DNA from: Nitrospirota bacterium
GTDB taxonomy: Bacteria > Nitrospirota > 9FT-COMBO-42-15 > HDB-SIOI813
Assembly (NCBI GenBank): GCA_016212215.1
Contig: JACRGV010000145.1
Coordinates: forward strand, 1-36,793
Reading direction: 5' to 3'
Length of the DNA stretch: 36,793 nucleotides
The notes below the pieces were generated by a model, which was not told where the DNA came from, ran no database searches, and saw nothing but the letters and a program-made list of their open reading frames with translations. Made by a program: the position numbers and the translations under genes. Shown here one piece after another: positions 20,699 through 29,935 of the stretch (positions within the stretch are counted from its first letter, which is position 1; every line of letters starts with the position of its first letter).

Positions 20699-20759
20699 CA
20701 CCTATGGCCATACAAATATGGAAAAATACTACATCTCCTGCTTTGCTGCATGCGTATTT

Positions 20760-20788
20760 TTTTATCACATATTAATATATATCGTCAA
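20760..20788 (-). promoter_or_regulatory. Candidate sigma-70 promoter for csp
   Basis: On the minus strand TTGACG (20788-20783) is followed after 17 nt by ATAAAA. If used, transcription starts around 20750 and the csp leader is about 115 nt long, including the terminator-like hairpin at 20655-20698. Confidence 0.4.
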
Positions 20789-20813
20789 GAAAAAAATTAT
20801 TTTTAGTTGATTG

Positions 20814-22736
20814 TTAGTTCTCTGATAAATCTATTGAATCTAAAGGCCCTTCATCAACTACTTTTGTGTAATCACCATTAGTATAATGATTAATACACGT
20901 TTGCTGATACGTTGGGACTATATCCTTAATTCTTTCAATTATTAATTCTTTGTTTCCTCCAAGGGCATGAATCTTCAGATCTATCAATTTACTAAAAAAC
21001 CTTTTTGAATCCATTTCATCATAATTTGGGGTTGCCATAAATATCTTTTTATGAGAAGTATTCAACATCTTTTCATCTTTCTCAAACAGTTCTTCAAAAA
21101 GTTTTTCTCCAGGCCTTAGTCCTGAAAACGCAATCTTTATATCCTTTCCTGGAACTAGTCCTGACAATGTAATCAGGTTTTTTGCCAGGTCTACAATCTT
21201 TACAGGTTCACCCATGTCAAGTACAAAAACCTCTCCTCCGTTTCCTATATATGCTGCCTGGAGCACCAACTGTACTGCCTCAGGGATGGTCATAAAGAAT
21301 CGTTCAATATCAGGATGCGTTACTGTTATAGGCCCGCCTTTTCTGATCTGTTCCTTGAAAAGCGGAACAACACTTCCATTGCTGCCGAGTACATTACCGA
21401 ACCGCACTACAATAAATCTTGTGTCACTTTTTCTGTTAATGTGTCTTACAATCATCTCTGCTATCCTCTTGGAGACACCCATCATGCTGGTCGGATTAAC
21501 TGCCTTATCAGTTGATATCTGGACAAAGGTTTCAACACCAAATTGATCAACCATCTCAACAAGATTCCATGTTCCAAGGATATTATTTTTTACACTCTCC
21601 ACGACGTTATCTTCCATTAATGGGACATGTTTGTATGCAGCAGCATGAAATACAATCTCCGGTTGGTATTTCTTAAACTTCATGTAAAGCCTGTTTACAT
21701 CACAAATATCACCGATAACAGCGCTGAAAAAGTCCCTCGAATGTTTTAAACCGAGTTCGAGGTCAATCTGGTAAAGCCCATTTTCATTACGGTCATATAA
21801 CACAAGGTGCCGCGGGTTGTTTTTTAATATCTGCCTGCATAGCTCTGAACCTATAGAACCTGCAGCCCCTGTTACAAGTACCCTTTTTCCGCAAACAAGG
21901 TCTTTTATGTTTTCAGAGTTTACTCTTACAGGTTCTCTGAACAAGAGGTCTTCTACTGATATATTCCTTATCTGATTAACCGAAATATGGCCTGAGATAA
22001 CATCTTTCATACTCGGAAGGGTCTTTAGACTTATGTCATGTTTTTTACATTTATTCATTATAGTCCTCATCTGGGCAGGTTTTGCAGAAGGGATGGCAAT
22101 AATGATTTCAGAAGGGCTTACTTTTTTTATAATGTTGTTCAGATCTTTTCCTGTACCGAGTACAGGTACTGAATGTATCCCAAGTCCGGCCTTTTTTTCG
22201 TCGTCATCTATAAAACCTACCGGCAGGTAGTTATATACAGGATTTTTAAGCATATCACGAACGAGTAATTCTCCGGCATCTCCTGCCCCATATACCAGAA
22301 CCGGTTTTCTATCCATAAGACTAAACCTGTTCTTTTCTCTGATTAACCTGGTTATAAGCCTAATTCCACTCATGTACCCAATCAGTAATATGCAGTCAAG
22401 GATAAGTACTGAACGTGGATATAGATATAATCCCATGATAGGATAAAAAGCCAGGCCGGTAATAGCCGAACTAAGTACAACCCCTTTTATTATCTGGGAA
22501 AGGTCCCTGACACTGACATAACGCCAAAGTCCTGCATTAATACCAAAAAAATGAAACGTAATAATCCTTATCCCAAGGATAACAGGCAGGGTGAATCCAA
22601 TGAGATTAAAATATTCAGCCGGTACTGCCAACTCAAACCGGAGCAGATATGCTGATAGGTTAGCAATAATTATAAGCAGCAGATTAATGCCAAGCACTAC
22701 TATCCTGCGGTACTTCAGGAAAAAGGCAGTGAGCAT
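20814..22736 (-). CDS. Membrane nucleotide-sugar 4,6-dehydratase (CapD/WbpM/PglF family)
   Basis: Predicted inner-membrane enzyme that converts a UDP-HexNAc to its 4-keto-6-deoxy form for surface polysaccharide or glycoprotein synthesis. Four transmembrane helices fall within about 10-125. A first Rossmann domain (VYGAGDAGE, 148-156) and a second, catalytic SDR domain (TGAAGSIGSE, 289-298) follow. The catalytic pair is S417-M418 and K423 in SMMGVSK. The usual SDR Tyr is replaced by Met, as in the WbpM/FlaA1 group. STDKAVNPTS and YKHVPLMEDN are further family hallmarks. At 640 residues it is full length. Its start has AGGAG about 9 nt upstream on the minus strand. No other glycan genes are present in the window, so the exact substrate is not known. 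Confidence 0.93.
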   Translation of the reverse strand: MLTAFFLKYRRIVVLGINLLLIIIANLSAYLLRFELAVPAEYFNLIGFTLPVILGIRIITFHFFGINAGLWRYVSVRDLSQIIKGVVLSSAITGLAFYPIMGLYLYPRSVLILDCILLIGYMSGIRLITRLIREKNRFSLMDRKPVLVYGAGDAGELLVRDMLKNPVYNYLPVGFIDDDEKKAGLGIHSVPVLGTGKDLNNIIKKVSPSEIIIAIPSAKPAQMRTIMNKCKKHDISLKTLPSMKDVISGHISVNQIRNISVEDLLFREPVRVNSENIKDLVCGKRVLVTGAAGSIGSELCRQILKNNPRHLVLYDRNENGLYQIDLELGLKHSRDFFSAVIGDICDVNRLYMKFKKYQPEIVFHAAAYKHVPLMEDNVVESVKNNILGTWNLVEMVDQFGVETFVQISTDKAVNPTSMMGVSKRIAEMIVRHINRKSDTRFIVVRFGNVLGSNGSVVPLFKEQIRKGGPITVTHPDIERFFMTIPEAVQLVLQAAYIGNGGEVFVLDMGEPVKIVDLAKNLITLSGLVPGKDIKIAFSGLRPGEKLFEELFEKDEKMLNTSHKKIFMATPNYDEMDSKRFFSKLIDLKIHALGGNKELIIERIKDIVPTYQQTCINHYTNGDYTKVVDEGPLDSIDLSEN

Positions 22737-22826
22737 GGTTATAGGTCTCCTATGATTATTGTTGGTTATATCTTAATAATGCTTTTGCAACTAAATTGTA
22801 TATGTTTGAGAGATTAGACCGCTAAT

Positions 22827-22855
22827 TGTATAGCATAATTCAGTAAAAATATAAA
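22827..22855 (-). promoter_or_regulatory. Candidate promoter of the 4,6-dehydratase gene
   Basis: Minus strand TTTATA (22855-22850), 17-nt spacer, then an extended -10 TGCTATACA with hexamer TATACA at 22832-22827. It lies about 90 nt before the start codon. The rest of 22737-22960 is AT-rich and shows nothing else. Confidence 0.35.
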
Positions 22856-22960
22856 GGCTAATTTTCAAAACCTCAATCCTGTAGCTGATTCCATCAAATT
22901 CCTGTGCATTAGCAGTTCAGATATGTTATAAATATCTGGGATATGATGCAGGCAGAAGAA

Positions 22961-23034
22961 GTAAGAAGTTAGAGGTTAGAAGCAAGAAGTTAGAAAGAAA
23001 ATTATTATGCAAATTCCCTCCCCTTCAAGGGGAG
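22961..23034. repeat. R5 run and half R1 repeat
   Basis: Units of the type AGAAGTTAGAGGTTAGAAGC and AAGAAGTTAGAA fill about 22961-23000. They resemble the runs at 15430-15465 and 36385-36410. A single R1 hairpin half, CCCTCCCCTTCAAGGGGAG, follows at 23015-23034 and is joined directly to ATGAAAAT and an R4 repeat. Confidence 0.7.
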
Positions 23035-23035
23035 C

Positions 23036-23120
23036 ATGAAAATCAGCGGGACAAGAATGTCCCGCCTGTCCTTATAGAAATGGATAGGCGGGGTTTTCTT
23101 ACCCCGCCGGAGGGGATTTT
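23036..23120. repeat. R4 triple-hairpin repeat, copy b
   Basis: After the boundary ATGAAAAT come GCGGGACA-AGAA-TGTCCCGC (23046-23065, perfect), CCTGTCC/GGATAGG (a G-T wobble where copy a has A-T) and GGCGGGG-TTTTCTTA-CCCCGCC (23087-23108). The end GGAGGGGATTTT supplies the ribosome-binding site of the next gene. Overall identity to 3253-3330 is roughly 85-90% by eye. Confidence 0.8.
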
Positions 23121-23123
23121 AGT

Positions 23124-23927
23124 ATGAAAGAAATCTTTGAGAAACTGTATGACCTTCCTGTTCTGACAACACGAATCAAGAATGATCCGATAGAGTTTCC
23201 ACATCTTTATACTGACAGCAGGGATATAGAAATTGCAGGTTTTATTGCATCATCACTTGCATTCGGCAGGATTGAACTCTTTAAGCCGGTGATAAGGAAG
23301 GTGCTTTCATTCGCAGATAACAGGTGTTTGTATGATTATGTAATCGCCTTTGACCCTGATACTGACGGTAATTCTTTTGATACGCTCTACTACAGGATGT
23401 GCAAAGGAAGAGACATAGCCTGCATGATTTTCATCTTAAGCTCAGCCTTAAAAAAATATGGGACTATAGGAAATCTTTTTTATTCCTGTTATGATGCATC
23501 AGATAACATAAAAGGGGCATTACAAAGATTTGTGGATGTACTAAGAGATATTGATACTGCACCTGTCTATGGTAAAAATATCCGTCCACGGGGTCTGCTT
23601 CAGTTAATACCCTCTCCTCACAATGGCGGGCCATGTAAACGGTTAAATATGTTTTTAAGATGGATGGTTCGTCCCAAGGATGGCATTGACTTTGGGCTGT
23701 GGAAATATATTCCTCCGTCTGCCCTGATAATCCCGCTTGATGTGCATATTGGCCGTATATGCAAGAACATGAAAATGACAGAGAGAAAATCAGCAAACTG
23801 GGCAATGGCAGAGGAGATTACAGATAAATTCAGAAAGATATCACCTGATGACCCGCTTAAATATGATTTTGCAATCTGCCATCTCGGCATAACCGGTAAA
23901 TGGAAGGAGGTATTGTTTAATGAGTAA
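23124..23927 (+). CDS. TIGR02757 (DUF2400) family protein, function unknown
   Basis: Conserved 267-residue protein of unknown function. Recognisable family features are FIASSLAFGRIELF near residues 40-53, the central NMFLRWMVRPKDGIDFGLWKYI, PLDVHIGRICK and the C-terminal FAICHLGITGKW. The arrangement of helices with a late PLDxH motif recalls helix-hairpin-helix DNA glycosylases, but that is only an impression. ATG 23124 lies at the right end of an R4 repeat whose GGAGGGG is the ribosome-binding site. The gene overlaps pgi by 8 nt, so the two are almost certainly co-transcribed and coupled. Confidence 0.88.
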   Translation: MKEIFEKLYDLPVLTTRIKNDPIEFPHLYTDSRDIEIAGFIASSLAFGRIELFKPVIRKVLSFADNRCLYDYVIAFDPDTDGNSFDTLYYRMCKGRDIACMIFILSSALKKYGTIGNLFYSCYDASDNIKGALQRFVDVLRDIDTAPVYGKNIRPRGLLQLIPSPHNGGPCKRLNMFLRWMVRPKDGIDFGLWKYIPPSALIIPLDVHIGRICKNMKMTERKSANWAMAEEITDKFRKISPDDPLKYDFAICHLGITGKWKEVLFNE

Positions 23928-25317
23928 TAAAGAGGTGCACATTGATTTTAATTTTATGATGAAGGAACACATCGGTGATGATTCAGGTATCAGCCCTGAA
24001 GATATTGACTCCCTGCAGGACGAGGCAAACAGGATACACCGGGAACTAAGAGAGAAGAGGGAGAAAAAAGAGGTCGCCTTTTTTGACCTCCCCTATGAAG
24101 ACACCTCTGCAATAAAACATACGGCAGAAGACATTGCAGGGAAGTATGATAATTTCCTGCTTCTTGGTATAGGCGGTTCTGCACTTGGGCCTATTTCAAT
24201 TCACAATGCCCTGCATACTTCCTTCTATAACCGGCTTGATTCAGAAAGAAACAGCAGACCTAAGATGTATTTCCTCGATAATGTTGACCCTGATGAGACA
24301 GCATCATTTCTGAAGGCGATTGATATGGAAAAGACCGCTGTTGCAGTTATTACTAAGTCCGGCAGTACGGCAGAGACAATAGCAGGGTTTCTTATTTTTC
24401 TCGATGCAATAAAGAAGTCCTGCGGCAGTATTGATCCCTCACAGATAATTGCTATCACTGATCCGGTAAGCGGAATACTCCGTAATATCGCAGAGAATGA
24501 AGGATACAGGTCTATTGAAATAGCCCCGGGTGTCGGTGGGAGGTTTTCTGTACTGACGGCTGTAGGACTTCTTTCTGCGGCCATATCAGGTATTGATATT
24601 GATGAGCTGATGGCCGGTGCCGCAAGTATGGATAAGCGATGCAGTAATCCTGATATATGGACGAATCCTGCATATATGAAGGCAGTCATGGAATTTCTGT
24701 TCAATACACGTCAGGGGCGAAATATTTCAGTTATGATGGCGTATTCAGAGGCACTTGGGAGCATGATAGAGTGGTTTGTTCAGCTTTGGGCAGAGAGCCT
24801 TGGTAAGAAGTTCAGACTTGATGGGGCAACTGTGTTTACCGGACAGACTCCGGTAAAGGCAGTCGGTGCAACGGATCAACATTCGCAGATCCAGTTGTAC
24901 ATGGAAGGGCCGCATGATAAGACCATTACCTTTCTGAGAGTCGGGGAGTTTAATAATGAAGTACGGATTCCCAATGCGTTCTCAGAGATAGGAGGGATAA
25001 GTTATCTGGGAGGTCACACCATGAATGAGCTTATCAATGCAGAGCAGAAGGCTACGGAGGTTGCACTTGCAAAGGCAGGCAGGCCGAACTGCCGTATAGA
25101 TATACCTTTTATCAACCCATTTACAATAGGCCAACTGTTCTACATGTTTGAGGTGCAGACCGCTTTTTCCGGAGGACTATACAGGATAAACCCATTTGAC
25201 CAGCCTGGAGTTGAGGAAGGCAAACGGCTTACCTTCGGTATGATGGGCCGGAAGGGGTTTGAAGAAAAAAAGAAAGAGATTGAAAGTATAAAGATTAACA
25301 GCAGATATGTGATTTGA
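23920..25317 (+). CDS. pgi: Glucose-6-phosphate isomerase
   Basis: Interconverts glucose-6-phosphate and fructose-6-phosphate in glycolysis and gluconeogenesis. Two SIS domains are recognisable: LLGIGGSALGP (81-91) with ITKSGSTAET (144-153), and the signature GGRFSVLTAVGLL (206-218). LWAESLGK (289-296) and ATDQHSQIQLYMEGP (317-331) hold the catalytic Glu and His. At 465 residues it is the shorter bacterial form rather than the 550-residue E. coli type. ATG 23920 follows GGAAGGAGG, located within the end of the upstream gene. Confidence 0.95.
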   Translation: MSNKEVHIDFNFMMKEHIGDDSGISPEDIDSLQDEANRIHRELREKREKKEVAFFDLPYEDTSAIKHTAEDIAGKYDNFLLLGIGGSALGPISIHNALHTSFYNRLDSERNSRPKMYFLDNVDPDETASFLKAIDMEKTAVAVITKSGSTAETIAGFLIFLDAIKKSCGSIDPSQIIAITDPVSGILRNIAENEGYRSIEIAPGVGGRFSVLTAVGLLSAAISGIDIDELMAGAASMDKRCSNPDIWTNPAYMKAVMEFLFNTRQGRNISVMMAYSEALGSMIEWFVQLWAESLGKKFRLDGATVFTGQTPVKAVGATDQHSQIQLYMEGPHDKTITFLRVGEFNNEVRIPNAFSEIGGISYLGGHTMNELINAEQKATEVALAKAGRPNCRIDIPFINPFTIGQLFYMFEVQTAFSGGLYRINPFDQPGVEEGKRLTFGMMGRKGFEEKKKEIESIKINSRYVI

Positions 25318-25352
25318 CTATTTTCTCCCTCAATGTTAGATTAATCTGTTTT

Positions 25353-25378
25353 TCATCCTTCGATAAGCTCAGGATGAC
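25353..25378. repeat. R6 short hairpin repeat, copy b
   Basis: CATCCT-TCGATAAGCTC-AGGATG; counterpart of 20361-20384 with a compensated stem change. Confidence 0.6.
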
Positions 25379-25390
25379 AGACTTGGTGTC

Positions 25391-26799
<1,409 letters not shown>

Positions 26800-26868
26800 T
26801 GTTAGAAGAGTTTCTGATGTTATTCGTTAATAGTTATATGTTATAGGTACATTGCAAAGCAATGTCTG

Positions 26869-26955
26869 GGAGGGGTGACCGAGTGGTTTAAGGTGGCGGT
26901 CTTGAAAACCGTTGTGTGATGAGCACCGTGGGTTCGAATCCTACCCCCTCCGCCA
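26869..26955 (+). tRNA. tRNA-Ser (anticodon TGA)
   Basis: Acceptor stem GGAGGGG pairs with CCCCTCC before discriminator G and an encoded CCA. The anticodon loop is CTTGAAA in a GCGGT/ACCGT stem, giving TGA. A long variable arm and GGTTCGAATCC T-arm are present. A perfect hairpin ACATTGC-AAA-GCAATGT (26849-26865) lies directly upstream. Confidence 0.95.
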
Positions 26956-26969
26956 TGCTGATTTTGGAA

Positions 26970-27020
26970 TGTGGAATTAGGAATGTGGAATGTATAGAAG
27001 ATTTAATTCCTAATTCTACA
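26970..27020. repeat. Inverted repeat between the two tRNA-Ser genes
   Basis: TGTGGAATTAGGAAT (26970-26984) and ATTCCTAATTCTACA (27006-27020) pair at 14 of 15 positions around a 21-nt loop. Such GGAATTAGGAAT units resemble dispersed repeats known from other genomes; here it separates co-oriented tRNA genes. Confidence 0.6.
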
Positions 27021-27037
27021 GTCCGCAATGATTTAAC

Positions 27038-27130
<93 letters not shown>

Positions 27131-27180
27131 ATAAAATTGTTATCCGCAATTTTCACCAATCAGGAGGGTAATAAAGTACA

Positions 27181-27732
27181 ATGAAAAGCAGATTTTCTAT
27201 TTTAATATCACTTGCATTAGTTTCTTTAATAGGCATTACTTCGTGCGCTAAAAAAGAGGAGCCTGTTCCTCCAACTCCGCCGCCGCCTTCTTCACAGCAG
27301 ATGCCGATGGGAATGCCTCAGCAGATGCCGGAAATGGCAGGTCATAATGATGTACAGATGCCTAAGGCAGAAGATATGAAAGTTATTGTTCCAGATAACA
27401 TTAAGGCAAAATGGAAGGCTGTCAGATTAACAGTCAGGGATAAAGAGACCAATTCTGCAAAAGAATACACCGTCGCACTTCATAGTAAGATCGCTGTTCC
27501 AGGTTCTAAGATAGAAGTAGAAACAGGAGACTTTCTGCCGGATTTAAAGATTGACGGTAATATTTATGCTACTGAATCACACGACCTCCTAAATCCAGCG
27601 GTACATGTGTTTGTAACAGAAAATGGTAAAGAGATTTTCAAGGGATGGTTATTCCAGAAGTTCCCGGACATTCACCCCCTTAAACATCAGAAGTTTGCTA
27701 TTACTTTAAAAGAACCGTTAACGACTTTATAA
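27181..27732 (+). CDS. DUF2155 lipoprotein
   Basis: 183-residue predicted lipoprotein. A signal peptide with lipobox ITSC gives lipidated Cys22. A Pro/Met/Gln-rich linker (about 27-60) is followed by a DUF2155 domain (about 70-178). That domain carries KAKWKAVRLTVRDKET, YTVALHSKIAVPGSKIEVETGDFLPDL, NPAVHVFV, GKEIFKGWLFQKFPDIHPL and FAITL. DUF2155 proteins are envelope proteins of unknown biochemical role in Proteobacteria and relatives. AGGAGG at 27162-27167 is 13 nt before ATG, somewhat far. The gene lies 50 nt after a tRNA gene and 9 nt before the amidotransferase gene, so it probably shares a transcript with that gene. Confidence 0.88.
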   Translation: MKSRFSILISLALVSLIGITSCAKKEEPVPPTPPPPSSQQMPMGMPQQMPEMAGHNDVQMPKAEDMKVIVPDNIKAKWKAVRLTVRDKETNSAKEYTVALHSKIAVPGSKIEVETGDFLPDLKIDGNIYATESHDLLNPAVHVFVTENGKEIFKGWLFQKFPDIHPLKHQKFAITLKEPLTTL

Positions 27733-27741
27733 CTTAAAAAT

Positions 27742-28440
27742 ATGTCGGAATTTCTTGTACTTCAGCATATAGAATGTGAAGACCTCGGCACTATCGGACC
27801 GGCGATGTCCGTCAGAGGAATAGGTGCGAAATATATCAGACTATTCGATGGCGAACCGGTTCCACAGGACATTGAACAATATTCAGGGCTCATAATTTTA
27901 GGTGGCCCTATGAATGTCTATGAAGAAGATGAATATCCATATCTCAAGTATGAAGATGTGCTGATAAAAAAAGCAATACATAAAGGTTCTCCTGTGCTTG
28001 GTATTTGTCTTGGAGGACAACTGATTGCAAAGGCAACAGGGGCAATGGTAAAAAAAGGTGCGAAAAAGGAGATAGGGTGGTATAAGCTCAATCTCACACA
28101 AGGTGGAAAAGAGGACAAGGCATTCGGCAGACTGCCTGAAGAGATTACGGTTTTTCAATGGCATGGTGATACATTTGATATTCCGCAAGGTGCAGAACAT
28201 CTTGCCGGCTCAGAACTCTTCTCTAATCAGGCTTACAGAGTCGGCAATAATGTTTACGGCCTTCAGTTTCATCTTGAGGTAACAGAGAAGACGATTAACA
28301 AATGGATTGCAGAGTATCAGGATGAGTTAGCAGCACTTGATTATATTGATGCCGATCAAATCATTAAAGATACTTCTATATATATAAACAACCTATCTAA
28401 ATATGCAGAAATATTTTATGATAAATTTTTTCCCATATAG
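27742..28440 (+). CDS. Class I glutamine amidotransferase (GMP synthase-like domain)
   Basis: 232-residue stand-alone class I GATase. The nucleophile elbow GICLGGQ carries Cys89, and the His177/Glu179 pair lies in LQFHLEVT, completing the triad. GLIILGGPMNVYEED (49-63) is the typical oxyanion region. Such free-standing proteins are often called GMP synthase-like amidotransferase or gamma-glutamyl hydrolase-like. No synthase domain or partner is adjacent, so the acceptor is unknown. No clear Shine-Dalgarno precedes ATG 27742, which suggests expression coupled to the DUF2155 gene 9 nt upstream. Confidence 0.88.
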   Translation: MSEFLVLQHIECEDLGTIGPAMSVRGIGAKYIRLFDGEPVPQDIEQYSGLIILGGPMNVYEEDEYPYLKYEDVLIKKAIHKGSPVLGICLGGQLIAKATGAMVKKGAKKEIGWYKLNLTQGGKEDKAFGRLPEEITVFQWHGDTFDIPQGAEHLAGSELFSNQAYRVGNNVYGLQFHLEVTEKTINKWIAEYQDELAALDYIDADQIIKDTSIYINNLSKYAEIFYDKFFPI

Positions 28441-28537
28441 AATTCCGTTAACATTGGTCTGTTAAAGAAGAAAAACACCATACCGATAAAATAACCAACA
28501 AAACAGAATGAATCACCTGCTGATTCGAGGAGAAATG

Positions 28538-28732
28538 ATGCTTAAACCTGCAACTGAAAAAGAAAACTTAGAAGAAATATTTTTTACTGATGAATTATAC
28601 TGTAATTTTTGCGCGGACATGAACAATAAAGCCAACGTCGGTAGTGAATCCGCTTTAAGCGTGCCGCCGTGTAACAAATGTACCGGACTTATATATGCAA
28701 TAAAATCTAAGGTATATTTTGTTGTAAATTAA
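28538..28732 (+). CDS. Small four-cysteine (zinc-ribbon-like) protein
   Basis: 64-residue hypothetical protein. I choose ATG 28538, which lies 5 nt after GAGGAG (28527-28532); ATG 28535 would leave only 2 nt. An acidic N-terminal half (TEKENLEEIFFTDE) leads to two CXXC knuckles, CNFC and CNKC, about 32 residues apart, which could bind one zinc ion. The end is hydrophobic (IYAIKSKVYFVVN). No family is recognised. It lies alone between the amidotransferase and the cytochrome genes. A good ribosome-binding site and paired Cys motifs support it as real. Confidence 0.6.
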   Translation: MLKPATEKENLEEIFFTDELYCNFCADMNNKANVGSESALSVPPCNKCTGLIYAIKSKVYFVVN

Positions 28733-28824
28733 TCTGTTATAAATAATATCTGTTACCTGCTTAACCAATTTTACAATTTCCGGTTAAATTGACTTTATAA
28801 ACAGCTTTCTGTAAACTTATCCCC

Positions 28825-29370
28825 ATGTTAGAAAAAGGCCATCATTGTCTTGATGCTATTAACGTTCTAATAGTTATTACGATATTTTTCTCATTTTATT
28901 TGTTGCCTGATTTTGCAAGGAGTATCTCTCCTGCGGATATATGTCCCAAACATAATGTTTCAACAGGTGAATTCACTGCATGTTATTATTGTCATAATGC
29001 TGAGACCCAGGATGAACCTGGGTTTATTGTTAATACTGACAGCAGGTTTTGCCTTAGTTGTCACGATGGGTCAACAAAAGAGATGTCAATGCATGCTAAT
29101 CTTGGAAGCCTTGCAGATAGAATATCAAAGCCTGCCTCTGCTATAGGTCAGAAGGGCGGTGTTGATCATCCATATTCAGTGAGTTACTCAGAGGCAAGAA
29201 ATATCAGCAGTACATTAAAGTTGAAAAGTATTCCAACCGCCCCGGTAAAATTATTTAATGACAAAGTGGAATGTGCGAGTTGCCATGATTCGCATAGCTG
29301 TAATAATCCATTATTTCTCCGCATTAAAACCGATAGAAGTGCTCTTTGTTTAGCCTGCCACGAAATGTAA
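28825..29370 (+). CDS. Small tetraheme c-type cytochrome (paired CXXCH)
   Basis: 181-residue predicted periplasmic multiheme protein. Four heme-attachment motifs are present: CYYCH (53-57), CLSCH (76-80), CASCH (150-154) and CLACH (175-179), arranged as two pairs. DHPYSVSY (114-121) lies between the pairs, as in doubled-CXXCH-motif proteins. A hydrophobic segment (about 12-30) acts as signal or anchor; the start MLEKGHHCLD is unusually polar before it. No other electron-transfer gene is adjacent, so partner and redox role are unknown. No obvious Shine-Dalgarno precedes ATG 28825. The stop codon touches the left end of an inverted-repeat element. Confidence 0.88.
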   Translation: MLEKGHHCLDAINVLIVITIFFSFYLLPDFARSISPADICPKHNVSTGEFTACYYCHNAETQDEPGFIVNTDSRFCLSCHDGSTKEMSMHANLGSLADRISKPASAIGQKGGVDHPYSVSYSEARNISSTLKLKSIPTAPVKLFNDKVECASCHDSHSCNNPLFLRIKTDRSALCLACHEM

Positions 29371-29527
29371 GCTGACGTTGAAAAACGCGGGGTACCTATT
29401 GCGACGAAGTCAATGCAATGGGTCTACGGCGTCAGGACTGCGGGTTCTTCGCCTCAACGTACGGGAAGTACGCCTCGGCTCAAACCCTTGTCCTTCCTTG
29501 CACATGGGCATTTTTGAACGTCAGCTT
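29369..29527. repeat. 159-bp element with 20-bp terminal inverted repeats
   Basis: AAGCTGACGTTGAAAAACGC at the left end and GCATTTTTGAACGTCAGCTT at the right end are inverted copies matching at 18 of 20 positions. The inside contains TTCGCCTCAACGTACG and AGTACGCCTCGGCTCAAAC, which can fold locally. There is no coding capacity. It lies exactly between a plus-strand stop (29370) and a minus-strand stop (29532), so it could be a MITE-like unit or a bidirectional terminator. Confidence 0.65.
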
Positions 29528-29531
29528 CTTA

Positions 29532-29813
29532 TTAGATGATTATTCGTTTCATCCTTGCTGAGTTCTGCAAAACAACCATTGCCTGATGAAGACGCTGAAG
29601 CCTTAAATTCCTTTTTCTTATTCCGGCCTGGTCATGGAATGGGAACTTTTCAGTTCGGATTGTGGTTTGAAGTTTCCGTAAATGATTATGTAATTCTTTA
29701 TAAACATCACTTGAAAAATCCTTGAGGATAAGAGGATTTAAATAGAGAAACCCATCTGAAATATCTGAAGCAACAGCAGCAAGACTCTTCCCCCGTATCT
29801 GGTCTTCCGGCAT
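29532..29813 (-). CDS. Hypothetical protein, uncertain
   Basis: 93-residue minus-strand frame between two plus-strand genes. The product is predicted mostly helical and basic at its C-terminus (RKRNLRLQRLHQAMVVLQNSARMKR). I recognise no family, and no Shine-Dalgarno lies before the ATG. It is listed because it fills an otherwise empty gap, has a plausible amino-acid composition and ends next to an inverted-repeat element that may terminate it. It could be spurious. Confidence 0.4.
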   Translation of the reverse strand: MPEDQIRGKSLAAVASDISDGFLYLNPLILKDFSSDVYKELHNHLRKLQTTIRTEKFPFHDQAGIRKRNLRLQRLHQAMVVLQNSARMKRIII

Positions 29814-29935
29814 AGTGCAGTAAAATTAACATGACAGATTATTAAAGGTCAAGCGATTGAGTTGGTATTATATCTATCTAAGAGAGACCTGTTGTAATTG
29901 AATCAGTATTTAAATAAGTTTATAATCTTTTTGAT

